DNA of 61,335 bases from an uncultured Clostridia bacterium. Its GTDB lineage: Bacteria > Bacillota > Clostridia > Lachnospirales > CAG-274. The notes beneath the pieces are model-generated. The model saw only the letters and a list, made by a program, of their open reading frames with translations, was not told where the DNA came from and ran no database searches. The stretch spans positions 1-61,335 of the forward strand of contig CANQDF010000012.1 in the NCBI GenBank assembly GCA_947591605.1, given 5' to 3'. The position numbers and the translations under genes were made by a program. Positions within the stretch are counted from its first letter, which is position 1. Each line of letters opens with the position of its first letter. Of the stretch, positions 44,623 to 54,120 are shown in pieces.

Positions 44623-44742
44623 ACCTACCTCAAACATATATTATAACAAAATTATACACAAATAATTATAACGCCGCAAAAATACTTTGTCAATAAAGCC
44701 GTAAACAAGGTTTTTAAATGCAGGTTTTTAATCTTATGTTTA

Positions 44743-44771
44743 TTGACAAGCATTGCGGCGCACCTTATAAT
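44743..44771 (+). promoter_or_regulatory. Consensus sigma-A promoter of the GH43 gene
   Basis: TTGACA (44743-44748), 17-base spacer, TATAAT (44766-44771): an exact match to consensus boxes and spacing, 22 bases before the start codon. It rules out a longer start. Confidence 0.9.
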
Positions 44772-44792
44772 AATTTTATCGGAGGTGTTTTT

Positions 44793-46325
44793 ATGAAATA
44801 TTCAAACCCTGTAAAAAGAGGTTTTTTCCCCGATCCTTCTATCGTAAGGGTCAACGAGGATTATTACATGGTAAACTCCAGCTTTCAGTATTTTCCCGCT
44901 ATACCCATATCACACTCCGTGGATCTGGTGCATTGGGAGATAATAGGGCATGCAATAACACGAAACGATTATCTGGATTTATCCGATATAATGGATTCAA
45001 GGGGGATTTGGGCTCCCGATATATCATATTGCAACGGAAAGTTTTACATATTTGCTACCCTGCGCTTTAACAGCAGCGACAAGGCCGTATCGCCTATGCG
45101 CTGTCAGCTTATTATGACATCGGAAAAACCGGAGGGGCCGTATTCAAAGCCGATAAGGATAGATGTGGACAATATTGATCCGTCACATTTTATTGATGAC
45201 GACGGAAAGCACTATATGATAATTGCCCCCGCTGTTACCGTGGTTCCGCTTAATGACGACTGTACAAAAGCAACAGGGCAGCCGATACAGGTATGGCAGG
45301 GCACGGGAGAGCGCTGCCCGGAGGGGCCTCACATACTCAAAGAGGACGGCATGTACTATGCCATACTGGCAGAGGGCGGCACGGGATACGGACACGGCAT
45401 CAATACCGCTCGTTCCTCCTCACTTTACGGCCCTTATGAGCCGTCGCCCTACAACCCGGTCATGCGGCAGAGCGACCCCGACGCCGAAATACAGCGTGCA
45501 GGCCACGGTAAGCTTGTAAAAACACAGAACAACGAATGGTGGGTGACCTATCTGTGCGGAAGGCAAAACCGCGGCAGATATACAACCATAGGCAGGGAAA
45601 CCGCTCTCGATCCCGTAAGATGGACGGAGGACGGCTGGTTTACAATAAACGACGGCAAGGGGCCCAGCGCCGAGCAGGAGGCACCCGACCTGCCGCAAAA
45701 AACCTATCCCTCCTTTGAAAGAGATGATTTTGACAGCGAAAAGCTTGATCTTAACTGGGAGTTTGTACGCAACCCCGATATGTCTGCCTTTTCGCTTACG
45801 GAACGCAGGGGCTTTGCAAGGATATATACGCTGCCGGGGCAGCTTTTTGAGCTTTGTGCAAAAAATACGCTTGTACGCCGTGAGGAGGAACTTTGCTATA
45901 CGGCAGAAACCGCACTGGAATTTGAACCCGAGGGAAGCGAACAGGCGGGCTTGACCTGCTATTATTCCACCGTGACATACATACGTTTTTGCGTTTGCAG
46001 GCGAAATAATAAAAAGGTTTTGGAGCTTGCCGTAAACCGCAATAACGGTGAGGAAATAATTTCGATATCCGAGGAGATGCCGCCGGGCAGAATATACCTA
46101 AGAGTAGAAACAGAGCATCAGACACGCAGGTTTTACTACGGTACCGACAGCAATAATATGTTTTTTTTGACAGCGGTTGAAAACTGCACATTTTTATGCG
46201 ATGAGGGAGTGCCCGATGACCCTAAAAGGCACACCGGCACACTTGTGGGCATATATGCAAATTCGGGCGGTACCGAAAGCCGCATACCTGCCGACTTTGA
46301 CTATTTTTTGTGTGATTTTGGCTGA
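44793..46325 (+). CDS. Glycoside hydrolase family 43 (beta-xylosidase/arabinofuranosidase)
   Basis: 510 residues from ATG 44793, 5 bases after GGAGGTG and just after a consensus promoter. Five-blade GH43 propeller with catalytic base Asp14 (GFFPDPSI), Asp129 (NIDPSHF) and acid Glu177 (CPEGPH), followed by a beta-sandwich GH43_C2-type domain (about 320-510). No signal peptide, so it acts on short xylo- or arabino-oligomers inside the cell. Only gene of the pectin region on the plus strand. Substrate type is inferred from family; xylosidase is the usual activity of this layout. Confidence 0.92.
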   Translation: MKYSNPVKRGFFPDPSIVRVNEDYYMVNSSFQYFPAIPISHSVDLVHWEIIGHAITRNDYLDLSDIMDSRGIWAPDISYCNGKFYIFATLRFNSSDKAVSPMRCQLIMTSEKPEGPYSKPIRIDVDNIDPSHFIDDDGKHYMIIAPAVTVVPLNDDCTKATGQPIQVWQGTGERCPEGPHILKEDGMYYAILAEGGTGYGHGINTARSSSLYGPYEPSPYNPVMRQSDPDAEIQRAGHGKLVKTQNNEWWVTYLCGRQNRGRYTTIGRETALDPVRWTEDGWFTINDGKGPSAEQEAPDLPQKTYPSFERDDFDSEKLDLNWEFVRNPDMSAFSLTERRGFARIYTLPGQLFELCAKNTLVRREEELCYTAETALEFEPEGSEQAGLTCYYSTVTYIRFCVCRRNNKKVLELAVNRNNGEEIISISEEMPPGRIYLRVETEHQTRRFYYGTDSNNMFFLTAVENCTFLCDEGVPDDPKRHTGTLVGIYANSGGTESRIPADFDYFLCDFG

Positions 46326-46367
46326 ATGATACGCTTAAACGGCGCAAACACACCGTATTAAGCAATT

Positions 46368-46401
46368 AAAAAAGGAGCGCTGCTTTTCAGCGCCCCTTTT
46401 T
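46368..46401. terminator. Bidirectional terminator between GH43 and tRNA-Leu
   Basis: GGAGCGCTG-CTTTTC-AGCGCCCC stem with T-run on plus (CCCCTTTTT) and on minus (CTCCTTTTTT). Serves both convergent transcripts. Confidence 0.8.
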
Positions 46402-46404
46402 GAG

Positions 46405-46486
46405 TGCGGATGACAGGACTTGAACCTGCACACCATAAGGCATCAGAACCTAAATCTGACGTGTCTGCCAATTCCACCACATCCGC
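46405..46486 (-). tRNA. tRNA-Leu(UAG)
   Basis: Minus strand GCGGATG ... CATCCGC acceptor stem with discriminator A, D-arm GTGGAATTGGCAGACAC, anticodon stem-loop TCAGA-TTTAGGT-TCTGA (anticodon TAG), long variable arm TGCCTTATGGTG typical of leucine tRNAs, and T-arm CAGGTTCAAGTCCTG. No encoded CCA. 82 bases. Confidence 0.95.
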
Positions 46487-46536
46487 CCGACAAAAGTTAT
46501 TTTATCATTTTAATTTTTCCGTGTCAATAGTAAAGG

Positions 46537-48228
46537 CTACCGCCATTCCATTGCTATATCCTCTATGCTGCATTCTGTAATGGTCTTGTTTTTAATGTAA
46601 AATATTCTGTCGCAATTTTTAATGGTACGCTGCTTATGTGAAATAAAAATGCAGGTACGGCTTTTCAATGCCCTTATATTTTCAAGCAAAGCCTTTTCCG
46701 TTGCCTCGTCAAGTGCGGAGGTCGCCTCGTCAAGCAGCAGGAAGGGCGCATCGCTCAGCAAAGCTCTTGCAACTGCAATACGCTGTATTTGTCCCTCACT
46801 GAGCCCAAGGCCTCTTTCGCCTATTTCCGTCTGCATACCGTTTGGCAGAGATGATATAAAATCCCATATTATAGCAGACTTTGCCGCCTGAATCACATCC
46901 TCGTCGGAGGCGTCGCTGCTGCAAAAAGCAATATTTTCCCTTATGGTACCCGACAATATCATATTCCCCTGCGGAACATATGCAAACATTTTTCTAAGAC
47001 CGCTGTCTATAACTATTTTTCCGTCTGCGCTCTTAAAATAAAGCTCCCCGCCTTTGGGCTCTATAAGCCCCAACAGCAGCTTGATAACAGTGCTTTTGCC
47101 TATGCCCGACGGTCCTGCAACGGCAACGACCTCACTCTTATTTATCTGCATATCGGCATTTTCAAGTATATTTTCGTCTTTATATGCAAAGGTAAGGTTT
47201 GCAATGCACAGGGCAGATGTTTTTGCATATATTTGTTCGGGCGTTTCCGTATGAGGCTCTATTTTTTCATCCTCCATATCCTCAAGCTCCATCAGTCTTT
47301 CGGCAGAGGCTATCATCGAATAAAAACGAGGTATAAGACCGCTCATATTTTTCATGGGCGCCTGTATCTGATTTATTATCTGCAAAAAAGCATTAAGCGT
47401 ACCGTAGCTTATTACTCCTGCACCTATCTGCACGGCACCCCATATAAGCGCCGCATAGTAGCTTGATGTAAAAAGCACATAAACGCCCGTATTGGCTATA
47501 TTGCTTACAGTGTTGCGTTTTATTTTAAGCCTGAAGGCCTCCTGCTGCCTTTCGTTAAGCTTGCGTCTGCTGTTTTCGTTATTTGCAAAGGATTTTATAA
47601 CAACAAGGTTTTCGACACACTCCTGTATAAAGGAGCGGACAACACCGTCGGAGGACTGTACAAGCTTATGCAGATACTTAAAATGCTTGCTGTATATTTT
47701 GCTTGCGATAAAAACAAAAACACCCACCGCACATACCGCCGCAGTAAAGCGCATATCGATTGCAAGCAGAACCCACAGACCCGCTATAAGCCTTGTTGCA
47801 AGAGAGATAGCCTCGGGTATTATACCTATTACCGCATCAACTATTATATCTACATCGCTTGTAAAGCGGTTAAGTATCTCGCCCGAGTGAAATGCACTGA
47901 CCTCGGTATATTTTTTTTCAAGCAGCTTTTCAAACAAACCTTGCTTGATGCGTATATCTATTTTACCTGCCGCACGGATAACTATATTGCTGTAAAGTAT
48001 GTTAAATATACCCTGCATTGCTATTATAAGCGCAATAAGCAAAGCATTGAGCCAGAGGCTGCCGTCATCGGCGCCCGTTGCAATATCTATAACATTTTTG
48101 GATACAAGGGCAAGCATTATAAAGCCCAATGCGACCGCACCGCTTAAAATTGCAAGCCCCGCTACCCAAAAAAGCTGTTTTTTGGTATATTTATATACCC
48201 ACAGCAGTGCATCCCTTGTTTTTGGCAT
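46537..48228 (-). CDS. ABC exporter (fused permease-ATPase)
   Basis: 563 residues with six membrane helices (about 15-310) and an ATPase domain: Walker A GPSGIGKSTVIKLL, Q-loop AYVPQGN, signature LSEGQIQRIAVARA, Walker B LLLDEATSALDE, H-loop ISHKQ. Half-transporter that would dimerise; lipid, peptide or drug export is possible. GAGGTGAT precedes the ATG. A 26-codon ORF ends just before it. It is not clearly tied to the pectin genes. Substrate unknown. Confidence 0.93.
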   Translation of the reverse strand: MPKTRDALLWVYKYTKKQLFWVAGLAILSGAVALGFIMLALVSKNVIDIATGADDGSLWLNALLIALIIAMQGIFNILYSNIVIRAAGKIDIRIKQGLFEKLLEKKYTEVSAFHSGEILNRFTSDVDIIVDAVIGIIPEAISLATRLIAGLWVLLAIDMRFTAAVCAVGVFVFIASKIYSKHFKYLHKLVQSSDGVVRSFIQECVENLVVIKSFANNENSRRKLNERQQEAFRLKIKRNTVSNIANTGVYVLFTSSYYAALIWGAVQIGAGVISYGTLNAFLQIINQIQAPMKNMSGLIPRFYSMIASAERLMELEDMEDEKIEPHTETPEQIYAKTSALCIANLTFAYKDENILENADMQINKSEVVAVAGPSGIGKSTVIKLLLGLIEPKGGELYFKSADGKIVIDSGLRKMFAYVPQGNMILSGTIRENIAFCSSDASDEDVIQAAKSAIIWDFISSLPNGMQTEIGERGLGLSEGQIQRIAVARALLSDAPFLLLDEATSALDEATEKALLENIRALKSRTCIFISHKQRTIKNCDRIFYIKNKTITECSIEDIAMEWR

Positions 48229-48237
48229 AATATCACC

Positions 48238-48318
48238 TCATAAAAAGGGCTTTTTTGAGAATAAGCCGCCCTTAGTCACACCGACTGCTAAATTTAAAAG
48301 CCTGAAGATTTTTTGCAT
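48238..48318 (-). CDS. Possible 26-residue peptide upstream of the ABC exporter
   Basis: ATG 48318 to TGA 48238. It encodes MQKIFRLLNLAVG followed by VTKGGLFSKKPFL, an amphipathic/basic peptide with AAAGAGAT 6 bases before the ATG. The exporter ATG lies 10 bases after the stop. Could be a leader or an unannotated small protein. Only coding-like evidence is position and ribosome site. Confidence 0.4.
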   Translation of the reverse strand: MQKIFRLLNLAVGVTKGGLFSKKPFL

Positions 48319-48344
48319 AATATTATCTCTTTATAACAGTCTGA

Positions 48345-48372
48345 GGGCTGTTGTTTTGCAACAGCCCCCGTT
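48345..48372 (-). terminator. Hairpin after the GH105 gene
   Basis: Minus strand GGGGGCTGTTG-CAAAA-CAACAGCCCTC, 7 bases after the GH105 stop. It lacks a U-run and is followed by AGACTGTTATAAAG, so it may only pause. The core equals that at 452-472. Confidence 0.5.
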
Positions 48373-48378
48373 ATTAAA

Positions 48379-49512
48379 TCAGCCTTTTTCCCTAATCAGT
48401 ATCTCAATATAGGCAAGTATCAGAGGAGCAACGCCCTTTGCATCGTTTTCAACAATAGGCTCGCTCATATAATACTCATATGTACCGTTACGGTTTGGTT
48501 TATTTTCGGGTCCAAGCCCTGCCACAAGACAGATACCGCCAAGCTGCAGCTCTCCGTCCTTTTCGGAAAGGTATTTATCACAGGTACCGTTAAATGCCTT
48601 TTCACCATACTTGAAGTAGCTTTCATCAAGTATGCCCATGCGCACGCTCTTCATGATAGAGTAAGCAAAAATAGCGCTGCCGCTGGTTTCAAGGTAGTTT
48701 TTATCCTCTCCGCCCTTATCGACAACCTGATACCACATACCGCTTTCATCCTGGAATTTAAGCATTGAGTCAATAAGCTCCCTGTATATTTCCGCAAGCT
48801 TATCTCTCTGCTCCTTAAAGCTGTCAGGCATAATTTCGATAGAGTCCACAAGAGCCATGGAATACCAGCCCAATGCCCTCAGCCAGAAGTTTTGGGAAAG
48901 ACCCGTTTCCTTATCTGCCCAGAACATTTCCTTGGATTCATCATAGGCATGATAATACAGACCTGTTTTGGGATCCCTCATTTTTTTATATACATTCATA
49001 AACTGATTAAAGCTGTCCATGCAGTTTTCGCAGTTATTGTATTCCACCTCGTACTGCATATAGAACGGCTGTCCCATATACATACCGTCAAGCCATACCT
49101 GGTTTGGATATATCTTTTTATGCCAGAAATTGCCCGATGCCGTTCTTGGCTGTGTTTTTACCTGTCCGTAAATGGTTTCGATAGCCTTTCTGTATTTTTC
49201 CTTACCCGTAAGCTTGTAAAGGTCAAACAGGGTTTTGCCCGCATTTACATTGTCAATATTGTATTCCTGCGGATCATAAGAGGCAATGCTGCCGTCGTCA
49301 CGCACAAAATAATCTATAAAATTATCTGCAAATTCAAGAAATTTTTTGTCGTCTTTAATATCGTAAAGTTCAAGTATAGCCTTGATCATACAGCCGTCAA
49401 TGTAATTCCACGTTGAGGGCTTGCCCATCCTGATTTTTTCAATATTCCAGATAGGCGCCTGCGGTGTGCTCTTTTCAAGCAGCTCATCAATATATCTGTC
49501 AAGTATCTCCAT
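48379..49512 (-). CDS. Unsaturated rhamnogalacturonyl hydrolase (GH105/88)
   Basis: 377 residues, (alpha/alpha)6 barrel. Catalytic Asp142 in YPNQVWLDGMYMGQPF matches Asp143 of YteR; EYNIDNVNAGKTLFDLY, FWLRALGWYSMALVD and the C-terminal NDAKGVAPLILAYIE fit the family. No signal peptide: it acts in the cytoplasm on unsaturated disaccharides made by rhamnogalacturonan lyases. AGGAGG and a near-consensus promoter lie upstream. Confidence 0.95.
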   Translation of the reverse strand: MEILDRYIDELLEKSTPQAPIWNIEKIRMGKPSTWNYIDGCMIKAILELYDIKDDKKFLEFADNFIDYFVRDDGSIASYDPQEYNIDNVNAGKTLFDLYKLTGKEKYRKAIETIYGQVKTQPRTASGNFWHKKIYPNQVWLDGMYMGQPFYMQYEVEYNNCENCMDSFNQFMNVYKKMRDPKTGLYYHAYDESKEMFWADKETGLSQNFWLRALGWYSMALVDSIEIMPDSFKEQRDKLAEIYRELIDSMLKFQDESGMWYQVVDKGGEDKNYLETSGSAIFAYSIMKSVRMGILDESYFKYGEKAFNGTCDKYLSEKDGELQLGGICLVAGLGPENKPNRNGTYEYYMSEPIVENDAKGVAPLILAYIEILIREKG

Positions 49513-49542
49513 AAAATTAACCTCCTGTTTATATTTAATATA

Positions 49543-49571
49543 ATAATAACATATTCTGCCATGTATTTCAA
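49543..49571 (-). promoter_or_regulatory. Sigma-A type promoter of the GH105 gene
   Basis: Minus strand TTGAAA (49571-49566), 17-base spacer, TATTAT (49548-49543), 31 bases before the start. Confidence 0.75.
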
Positions 49572-49575
49572 CAGT

Positions 49576-50463
49576 CTATTTAAATAATGAATAAACGGCC
49601 TCCGCATCGGGACAATGTCCCGTCCCTACTGCCGCACTCCCGCAGCTGACCGCAAATTTAAGACAATCCCGATACGGCATATTGTTGATAAATGCGTAAA
49701 TAAAGCCTGCAAGCATACAATCTCCCGCACCTACGGTATTTACCGCCCTTACTGCGGGAGCAGGCATATATATTTCATGGTCGGCATTTGCAAACACAGC
49801 CCCTTTGCCGCCCATGGACACCAATACATTTTTTACCCCTGCATTTATAAGCGAGCGCACCGCAATTGCTGCATCCTGTTCATCGCTTATATCTTCACTC
49901 AAAAGCCTGCCAAGCTCAATATGATTGGGCTTTATTAAAAACGGCTCGGCATGTACGGCTCTTTCAAGTGCCTCTCCGTCTGCATCGACAACACAGAGCA
50001 CGCCTTTTTTACTTAGCTCCGATACAAGGTCTGCATAAAAATCGGCAGCAATACCCCTGCAAAGGCTGCCCGACATAACAACAATATCTCCCTTTGCTGC
50101 CCCCGAAAATGCCTCTTTGATAAGCCCTGCGGTATTATTATCCGCACATACGCCCGCTCCGTTAAGCTCCGTATTGGTTTTGCTAAGCTTTACATTAATG
50201 CGGGTATTGCCTTTTGCGGGTATATGTATTATGTCAATGCCCTCAGCTCGTACTCCGTCAACAAGGGCACGACCCGTAAAGCCGCCCGCAACCGCTGCGG
50301 CAGTGCTTTTTACCCCAAGATTGGACAGCATGCGGGATACGTTTATACCCTTGCCGCCGAATACAAATTTTTCCGCACGGCTGCGGTTTACATTCCCCTC
50401 CGAAACGGAGTCTATATCCATGTAATAATCAATTGAGGGATTAAGTGTCAAAGTAAATATCAT
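49576..50463 (-). CDS. PfkB-family kinase (1-phosphofructokinase-like)
   Basis: 295 residues: LTLNPSIDYYMDID at the N-terminus, FGGKGINVSRMLSNLG (about 36-51), LSTNVxSMGGKGA-type loop, and catalytic NTVGAGDCMLAGF (about 246-258). Matches the FruK/LacC group that phosphorylates fructose-1-phosphate or tagatose-6-phosphate. No PTS gene adjoins it, so the sugar is uncertain. GGAGTG precedes the ATG; 4 bases after the amidohydrolase gene. Confidence 0.9.
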   Translation of the reverse strand: MIFTLTLNPSIDYYMDIDSVSEGNVNRSRAEKFVFGGKGINVSRMLSNLGVKSTAAAVAGGFTGRALVDGVRAEGIDIIHIPAKGNTRINVKLSKTNTELNGAGVCADNNTAGLIKEAFSGAAKGDIVVMSGSLCRGIAADFYADLVSELSKKGVLCVVDADGEALERAVHAEPFLIKPNHIELGRLLSEDISDEQDAAIAVRSLINAGVKNVLVSMGGKGAVFANADHEIYMPAPAVRAVNTVGAGDCMLAGFIYAFINNMPYRDCLKFAVSCGSAAVGTGHCPDAEAVYSLFK

Positions 50464-50467
50464 AGCA

Positions 50468-51247
50468 TCACTCCGAAAGCTTTAAAAGCCTTTTTGCATT
50501 TTCGGCAAAAATATTTTTGCGATCCTCTTTTCCGAGCCTCTCAAAAAGCACCGCATTTACATACATTGACGGATTGCAGATAGGATAATCCGTGCCGAAA
50601 AGCAGCCTTTCGCTGCCTACGGCATTAACTCCGCAGGCAATAAGGCCGTAGCGGAATATGCCCGTACCGCTTAGATCCAGATAATAATTGCCGTACTTTT
50701 TTATTCTTTCAATATGACGCATAAACTGTGCCTTGTCACCCGGATGAGCCGCTACAAAGGTTATACCCGGATAGCGTGATACAGCCTCGTCGATTGTCGG
50801 CTCATAAATTGTGTGCAGGCTCACAACCATTTTAAGCTCGTTTATAACGCCGTATATCTTATCAAGAGCATCGTTAAAATAAGTATCCCAGCCCATCATA
50901 TACGGCACAAGCTCTCCCACAAGCCTTACACCCATACCGTGCATACGCTCAAGCTCCGATATGCTCTCCTTTACAAAGCCGGGATGTATGTGTATGCCAG
51001 GTATATAAAAGCCCGAGTATTTTTGGGCAAGCATAACCGCCTCGTCATTTAAAGCCTTGATATTGTCAAAGCTTTTGGGTTCAAGGCGTTCTATAACGCT
51101 GCCGCAGGCCCTTGAAATGCCTGCTCTCCCGAGGTCCTTTTCCACATCCTCAAAGGTATTTACGGTATCCTCGTAAAAACATACATTTCTGTTTTTGTTA
51201 TAAAAGGGATGGATATGAAAATCAATAATTTCTCTCATTTTGTTCAT
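50468..51247 (-). CDS. Amidohydrolase-family protein
   Basis: 259 residues, metal-dependent TIM barrel: DFHIHPFY (residues 9-16, His pair), HIHPGF, SLHTIY, VAAHPGDKAQFM and GTDYPICNPSMY (C-terminal Asp). Amidohydro_2 type (decarboxylases or lactonases such as galactarolactonase relatives). Start overlaps the Lon-like gene by ATGA; it precedes the PfkB kinase gene, hinting at a sugar or sugar-acid step. Substrate unproven. Confidence 0.85.
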   Translation of the reverse strand: MNKMREIIDFHIHPFYNKNRNVCFYEDTVNTFEDVEKDLGRAGISRACGSVIERLEPKSFDNIKALNDEAVMLAQKYSGFYIPGIHIHPGFVKESISELERMHGMGVRLVGELVPYMMGWDTYFNDALDKIYGVINELKMVVSLHTIYEPTIDEAVSRYPGITFVAAHPGDKAQFMRHIERIKKYGNYYLDLSGTGIFRYGLIACGVNAVGSERLLFGTDYPICNPSMYVNAVLFERLGKEDRKNIFAENAKRLLKLSE

Positions 51248-53637
51248 CTCTCATTTGTCTTTTCATAATAGCTTTTCAGCTTGCTGTATACCTTTTGGTG
51301 TATGCTTCCTCTTGTATAATGGCCGCTTTTGTTAAGGCTGCCTGCCTTTGCGCCCATAAGCAGCTCAATGCCGTCATCTATATCCGATATGGAATATATA
51401 TGAAATTTACCGTCCCTGACAGCATTGATAACCTTTTCCGAAAGGGTGAGATCCTTTACGTTCTGCACGGGTATAATTACACCCTGACCTCCTGTAAGGC
51501 CACGCTTTTCACATATCTCAAAAAAGCCCTCTATTTTATGCGTAACACCGCCTATAGGCTGTATAACGCCCATCTGATTTACACTGCCTGTAACCGCAAG
51601 CTCCTGATTTATCGGCATATTGCTCAGGCTTGAAATTATGGCATACAGCTCTGTACTGGATGCGCTGTCGCCGTCAACGCCGTTGTAATTTTGCTCAAAG
51701 CATATACGGCAGCTGAGTGTAAGCGGAAAATCCTGCGCATATTTTTTGCCCAGATAGCCTATTATTACCTGAACGCCCTTGTCGTGTACCGAACCGCTCA
51801 TTTCCGCCTCTTTTTCGATATTGACTACGCCTGACTTGCCCATATAGGTGCTTGCGGTAATGCGTGTTGGCATACCAAAGGTCATATCTCCCGTTTCCAT
51901 AACGCAAAGACCGTTTATTTGTCCCACCGCACTGCCTTTTGTATCTATAAGTATATCGTTTGAAAGTATCATATCATTGTATTTTTTACGATACAGTCCT
52001 GTCCTCAGATACTTTTTTTCAATTGCCTTTTTAATATATCTGCTGTTTACCTCATCGGCACCGTCCAGCCCTGCCCATGTATCTGCCTCGCTCAACAGCT
52101 CGTTTATAAGGGAAAACCTGGTCGTAAGCCTGTTTCTGCTTTCCGCAAGCCTTGCGGAATACTCAATTATGGTGCGTATTGCATCATCCGATACGGGCAG
52201 ACTGCATTTATCCCTTGTATATGACTTTATAAATGACAGCATTGCAGAGATATTATATGCATTGTTATCCATTTCATAATCAAACATAGCGCAAATTTTA
52301 AACAGCTTGCCGAAATCGTCGTCATATTCCCTCAAAAGCGAGTAATAGTAATTTGTACCCACAAGTATCACTTTTACGCTTATAGGCGCAGGCTCCGGCT
52401 TTATACCGGCAACGGTTATGCCGCCGAGCTGATACTCCTTTATAGGCTCTATCATAAGCTCGCCTGTTTTAAGCACACGCTTTACCGCCTCCCAGCCAAA
52501 GGCTGTGCCCAGCAGATCGCTTACCTGCAATATAAGGTAGCCTCCGTTTGCCTTGTGAAGTATACCTGATTTAATTTTTGTGAAATCCGTCGAAAAATTG
52601 CCGTTTTCGCTGTCATATTCAATTTCGCCCGTGAGCGCCGCATAGCTTGGGGCATAGTTTACAATAACGGGCGCACCCTTTAGAGATGAGTTGTCTACTA
52701 TAAGGTTTACGGTATATCTTACAAGGTCGGCATCTCCCGCACCGTGCACGAGCCACGGCATCATTGCGGAAATAGCTTCATCCTCGCCCTGTTCCGGGCT
52801 TGAGATAAAGTCGGCAAGGTTGTCAAGTATGTCCTCCCTTACCTCGTAAAGATACTCGCTTGCCGCTTTGTTCCCATTATATTTTTCCTGCAGGGTCATC
52901 ATATAGTGGCCTACGGTAAGAAGACCTATATTATATTCCGCCTTTTCGTTTTCCTCCTTGATCTTTCTGTCAAGGCTGCGGAGTTTTTTCATGGTTTCCG
53001 CCGCTGCCTCCTGTATGGCCTCGGACTTTTCGGTTATGCCGTTTTTTTCATCCTCGCTGAGCTCCTCAAACTCCTCCTCGGATATTGTCCTGCCGTCTAT
53101 TATGGGCATAAAATATACACCGCCGCCGCTAGTCCTGACGCCGAAGCTTTTTTCCTTGGCTGCCTCACGCAGCTTGTTCATAATATCGTTTTTTTCATCC
53201 TGATAGCGCTTGTTTATCTGTTCCTTTTCCTGTTCATAATCCTCCGAGGCAAACGCCCTTGTAAGCTCCTGCTTAAGGATGGCTATAAGCTCCTCCATAT
53301 CCGATTTAAACTCACTGCCCTCACCTGCCTTAAAGCTTATAAGGCGGGGCTCGGCGGGCTTTTTGAAGTTGTATACATAGCACATATCGGGAGGAACGGG
53401 CTCCTTTTTTGCAATATCCATTGCAAACCTTTGGGCAAAGGTGGTTTTGCCGCTGCCCGGAAGCCCCGAAACATATATATTATACCCCTTGGATTTTACG
53501 GTAAGCCCAAATTTAAGCGACTCGGCACCCTCACTCTGACCTATTATCCCGTTAATATCCGTATTCTCTTCGGAATATGAGGCAAAATCAAAAACAACAT
53601 CGGCTTTAAGCTCTTTGCAGTCAAGCTCTCTGAACAT
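51244..53637 (-). CDS. Lon-like ATP-dependent protease (LonB-type, AAA_32)
   Basis: 797 residues from ATG 53637 (AAGAAGG 8 bases upstream). N-terminal domain with Walker A GLPGSGKTTFAQ (about 57-68), a helical insert (about 100-260), AAA lid, and a C-terminal Lon protease domain with catalytic Ser658 (DGDSASSTEL) and Lys701 (GGVTHKIEGFFE). These cytosolic proteases degrade damaged proteins. Placed between rimI and an amidohydrolase gene, with ATGA coupling to the latter. Confidence 0.93.
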   Translation of the reverse strand: MFRELDCKELKADVVFDFASYSEENTDINGIIGQSEGAESLKFGLTVKSKGYNIYVSGLPGSGKTTFAQRFAMDIAKKEPVPPDMCYVYNFKKPAEPRLISFKAGEGSEFKSDMEELIAILKQELTRAFASEDYEQEKEQINKRYQDEKNDIMNKLREAAKEKSFGVRTSGGGVYFMPIIDGRTISEEEFEELSEDEKNGITEKSEAIQEAAAETMKKLRSLDRKIKEENEKAEYNIGLLTVGHYMMTLQEKYNGNKAASEYLYEVREDILDNLADFISSPEQGEDEAISAMMPWLVHGAGDADLVRYTVNLIVDNSSLKGAPVIVNYAPSYAALTGEIEYDSENGNFSTDFTKIKSGILHKANGGYLILQVSDLLGTAFGWEAVKRVLKTGELMIEPIKEYQLGGITVAGIKPEPAPISVKVILVGTNYYYSLLREYDDDFGKLFKICAMFDYEMDNNAYNISAMLSFIKSYTRDKCSLPVSDDAIRTIIEYSARLAESRNRLTTRFSLINELLSEADTWAGLDGADEVNSRYIKKAIEKKYLRTGLYRKKYNDMILSNDILIDTKGSAVGQINGLCVMETGDMTFGMPTRITASTYMGKSGVVNIEKEAEMSGSVHDKGVQVIIGYLGKKYAQDFPLTLSCRICFEQNYNGVDGDSASSTELYAIISSLSNMPINQELAVTGSVNQMGVIQPIGGVTHKIEGFFEICEKRGLTGGQGVIIPVQNVKDLTLSEKVINAVRDGKFHIYSISDIDDGIELLMGAKAGSLNKSGHYTRGSIHQKVYSKLKSYYEKTNER

Positions 53638-53652
53638 AAACAACACCTTCTT

Positions 53653-54120
53653 TTATGTAATACATTCAACAGGTATGAGGTACCTCCACATAATGTAGGC
53701 ATCCTCCCTATTATCATCATAATATTCCTTCCTGAGCCCTTCAATGCCAAAGCCGTGCTTTTTGTAAAGTGCAATTGCCGCCGTATTGCTTGGACGCACC
53801 TCCAGCGTAACACCGAGCATATCCTTTTTTTGGGCAGTTTCAATTATTTTTGCAACTATGGCGTCGGCAATACCTCTGCGCCTGTAATTTTCATCCACTG
53901 CTATGTTTGTGATATGTCCCTCGTTAACAACATGCCACATTCCTCCGTAGCCTGCAACTTTTCCGTCTGCAAGCGCAACATAATAATATGCCATGCCCTT
54001 TGATACCCTTTCAAGCTCGCCCTCCATAGATTTTTTTGACCATGGAACAGCAAAACACTGATTTTCTATTTCAAGCACCGCATTAAGATGCTCCTGTTTC
54101 ATTTCGACTACTTCTATCAT
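53653..54120 (-). CDS. rimI: Ribosomal-protein-alanine N-acetyltransferase
   Basis: 155 residues, GNAT fold: NIAVDENYRRRGIADAIV (acetyl-CoA loop, about 71-88) and LEVRPSNTAAIALYKKHGF (about 100-118). N-terminal PWSKKSMEGELE is typical of RimI. Overlaps tsaB by ATGA; rimI-tsaB-tsaE is a common Firmicutes set. Confidence 0.94.
   Translation of the reverse strand: MIEVVEMKQEHLNAVLEIENQCFAVPWSKKSMEGELERVSKGMAYYYVALADGKVAGYGGMWHVVNEGHITNIAVDENYRRRGIADAIVAKIIETAQKKDMLGVTLEVRPSNTAAIALYKKHGFGIEGLRKEYYDDNREDAYIMWRYLIPVECIT

Noticed and set aside
44718..44792. Longer start for the GH43 protein
   Set aside because: A consensus promoter lies inside this stretch, and GGAGGTG points to ATG 44793.
52906..53580. 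Plus-strand frame over the Lon-like gene
   Set aside because: Hydrophobic shadow of the Lon-like protease; no ribosome site.
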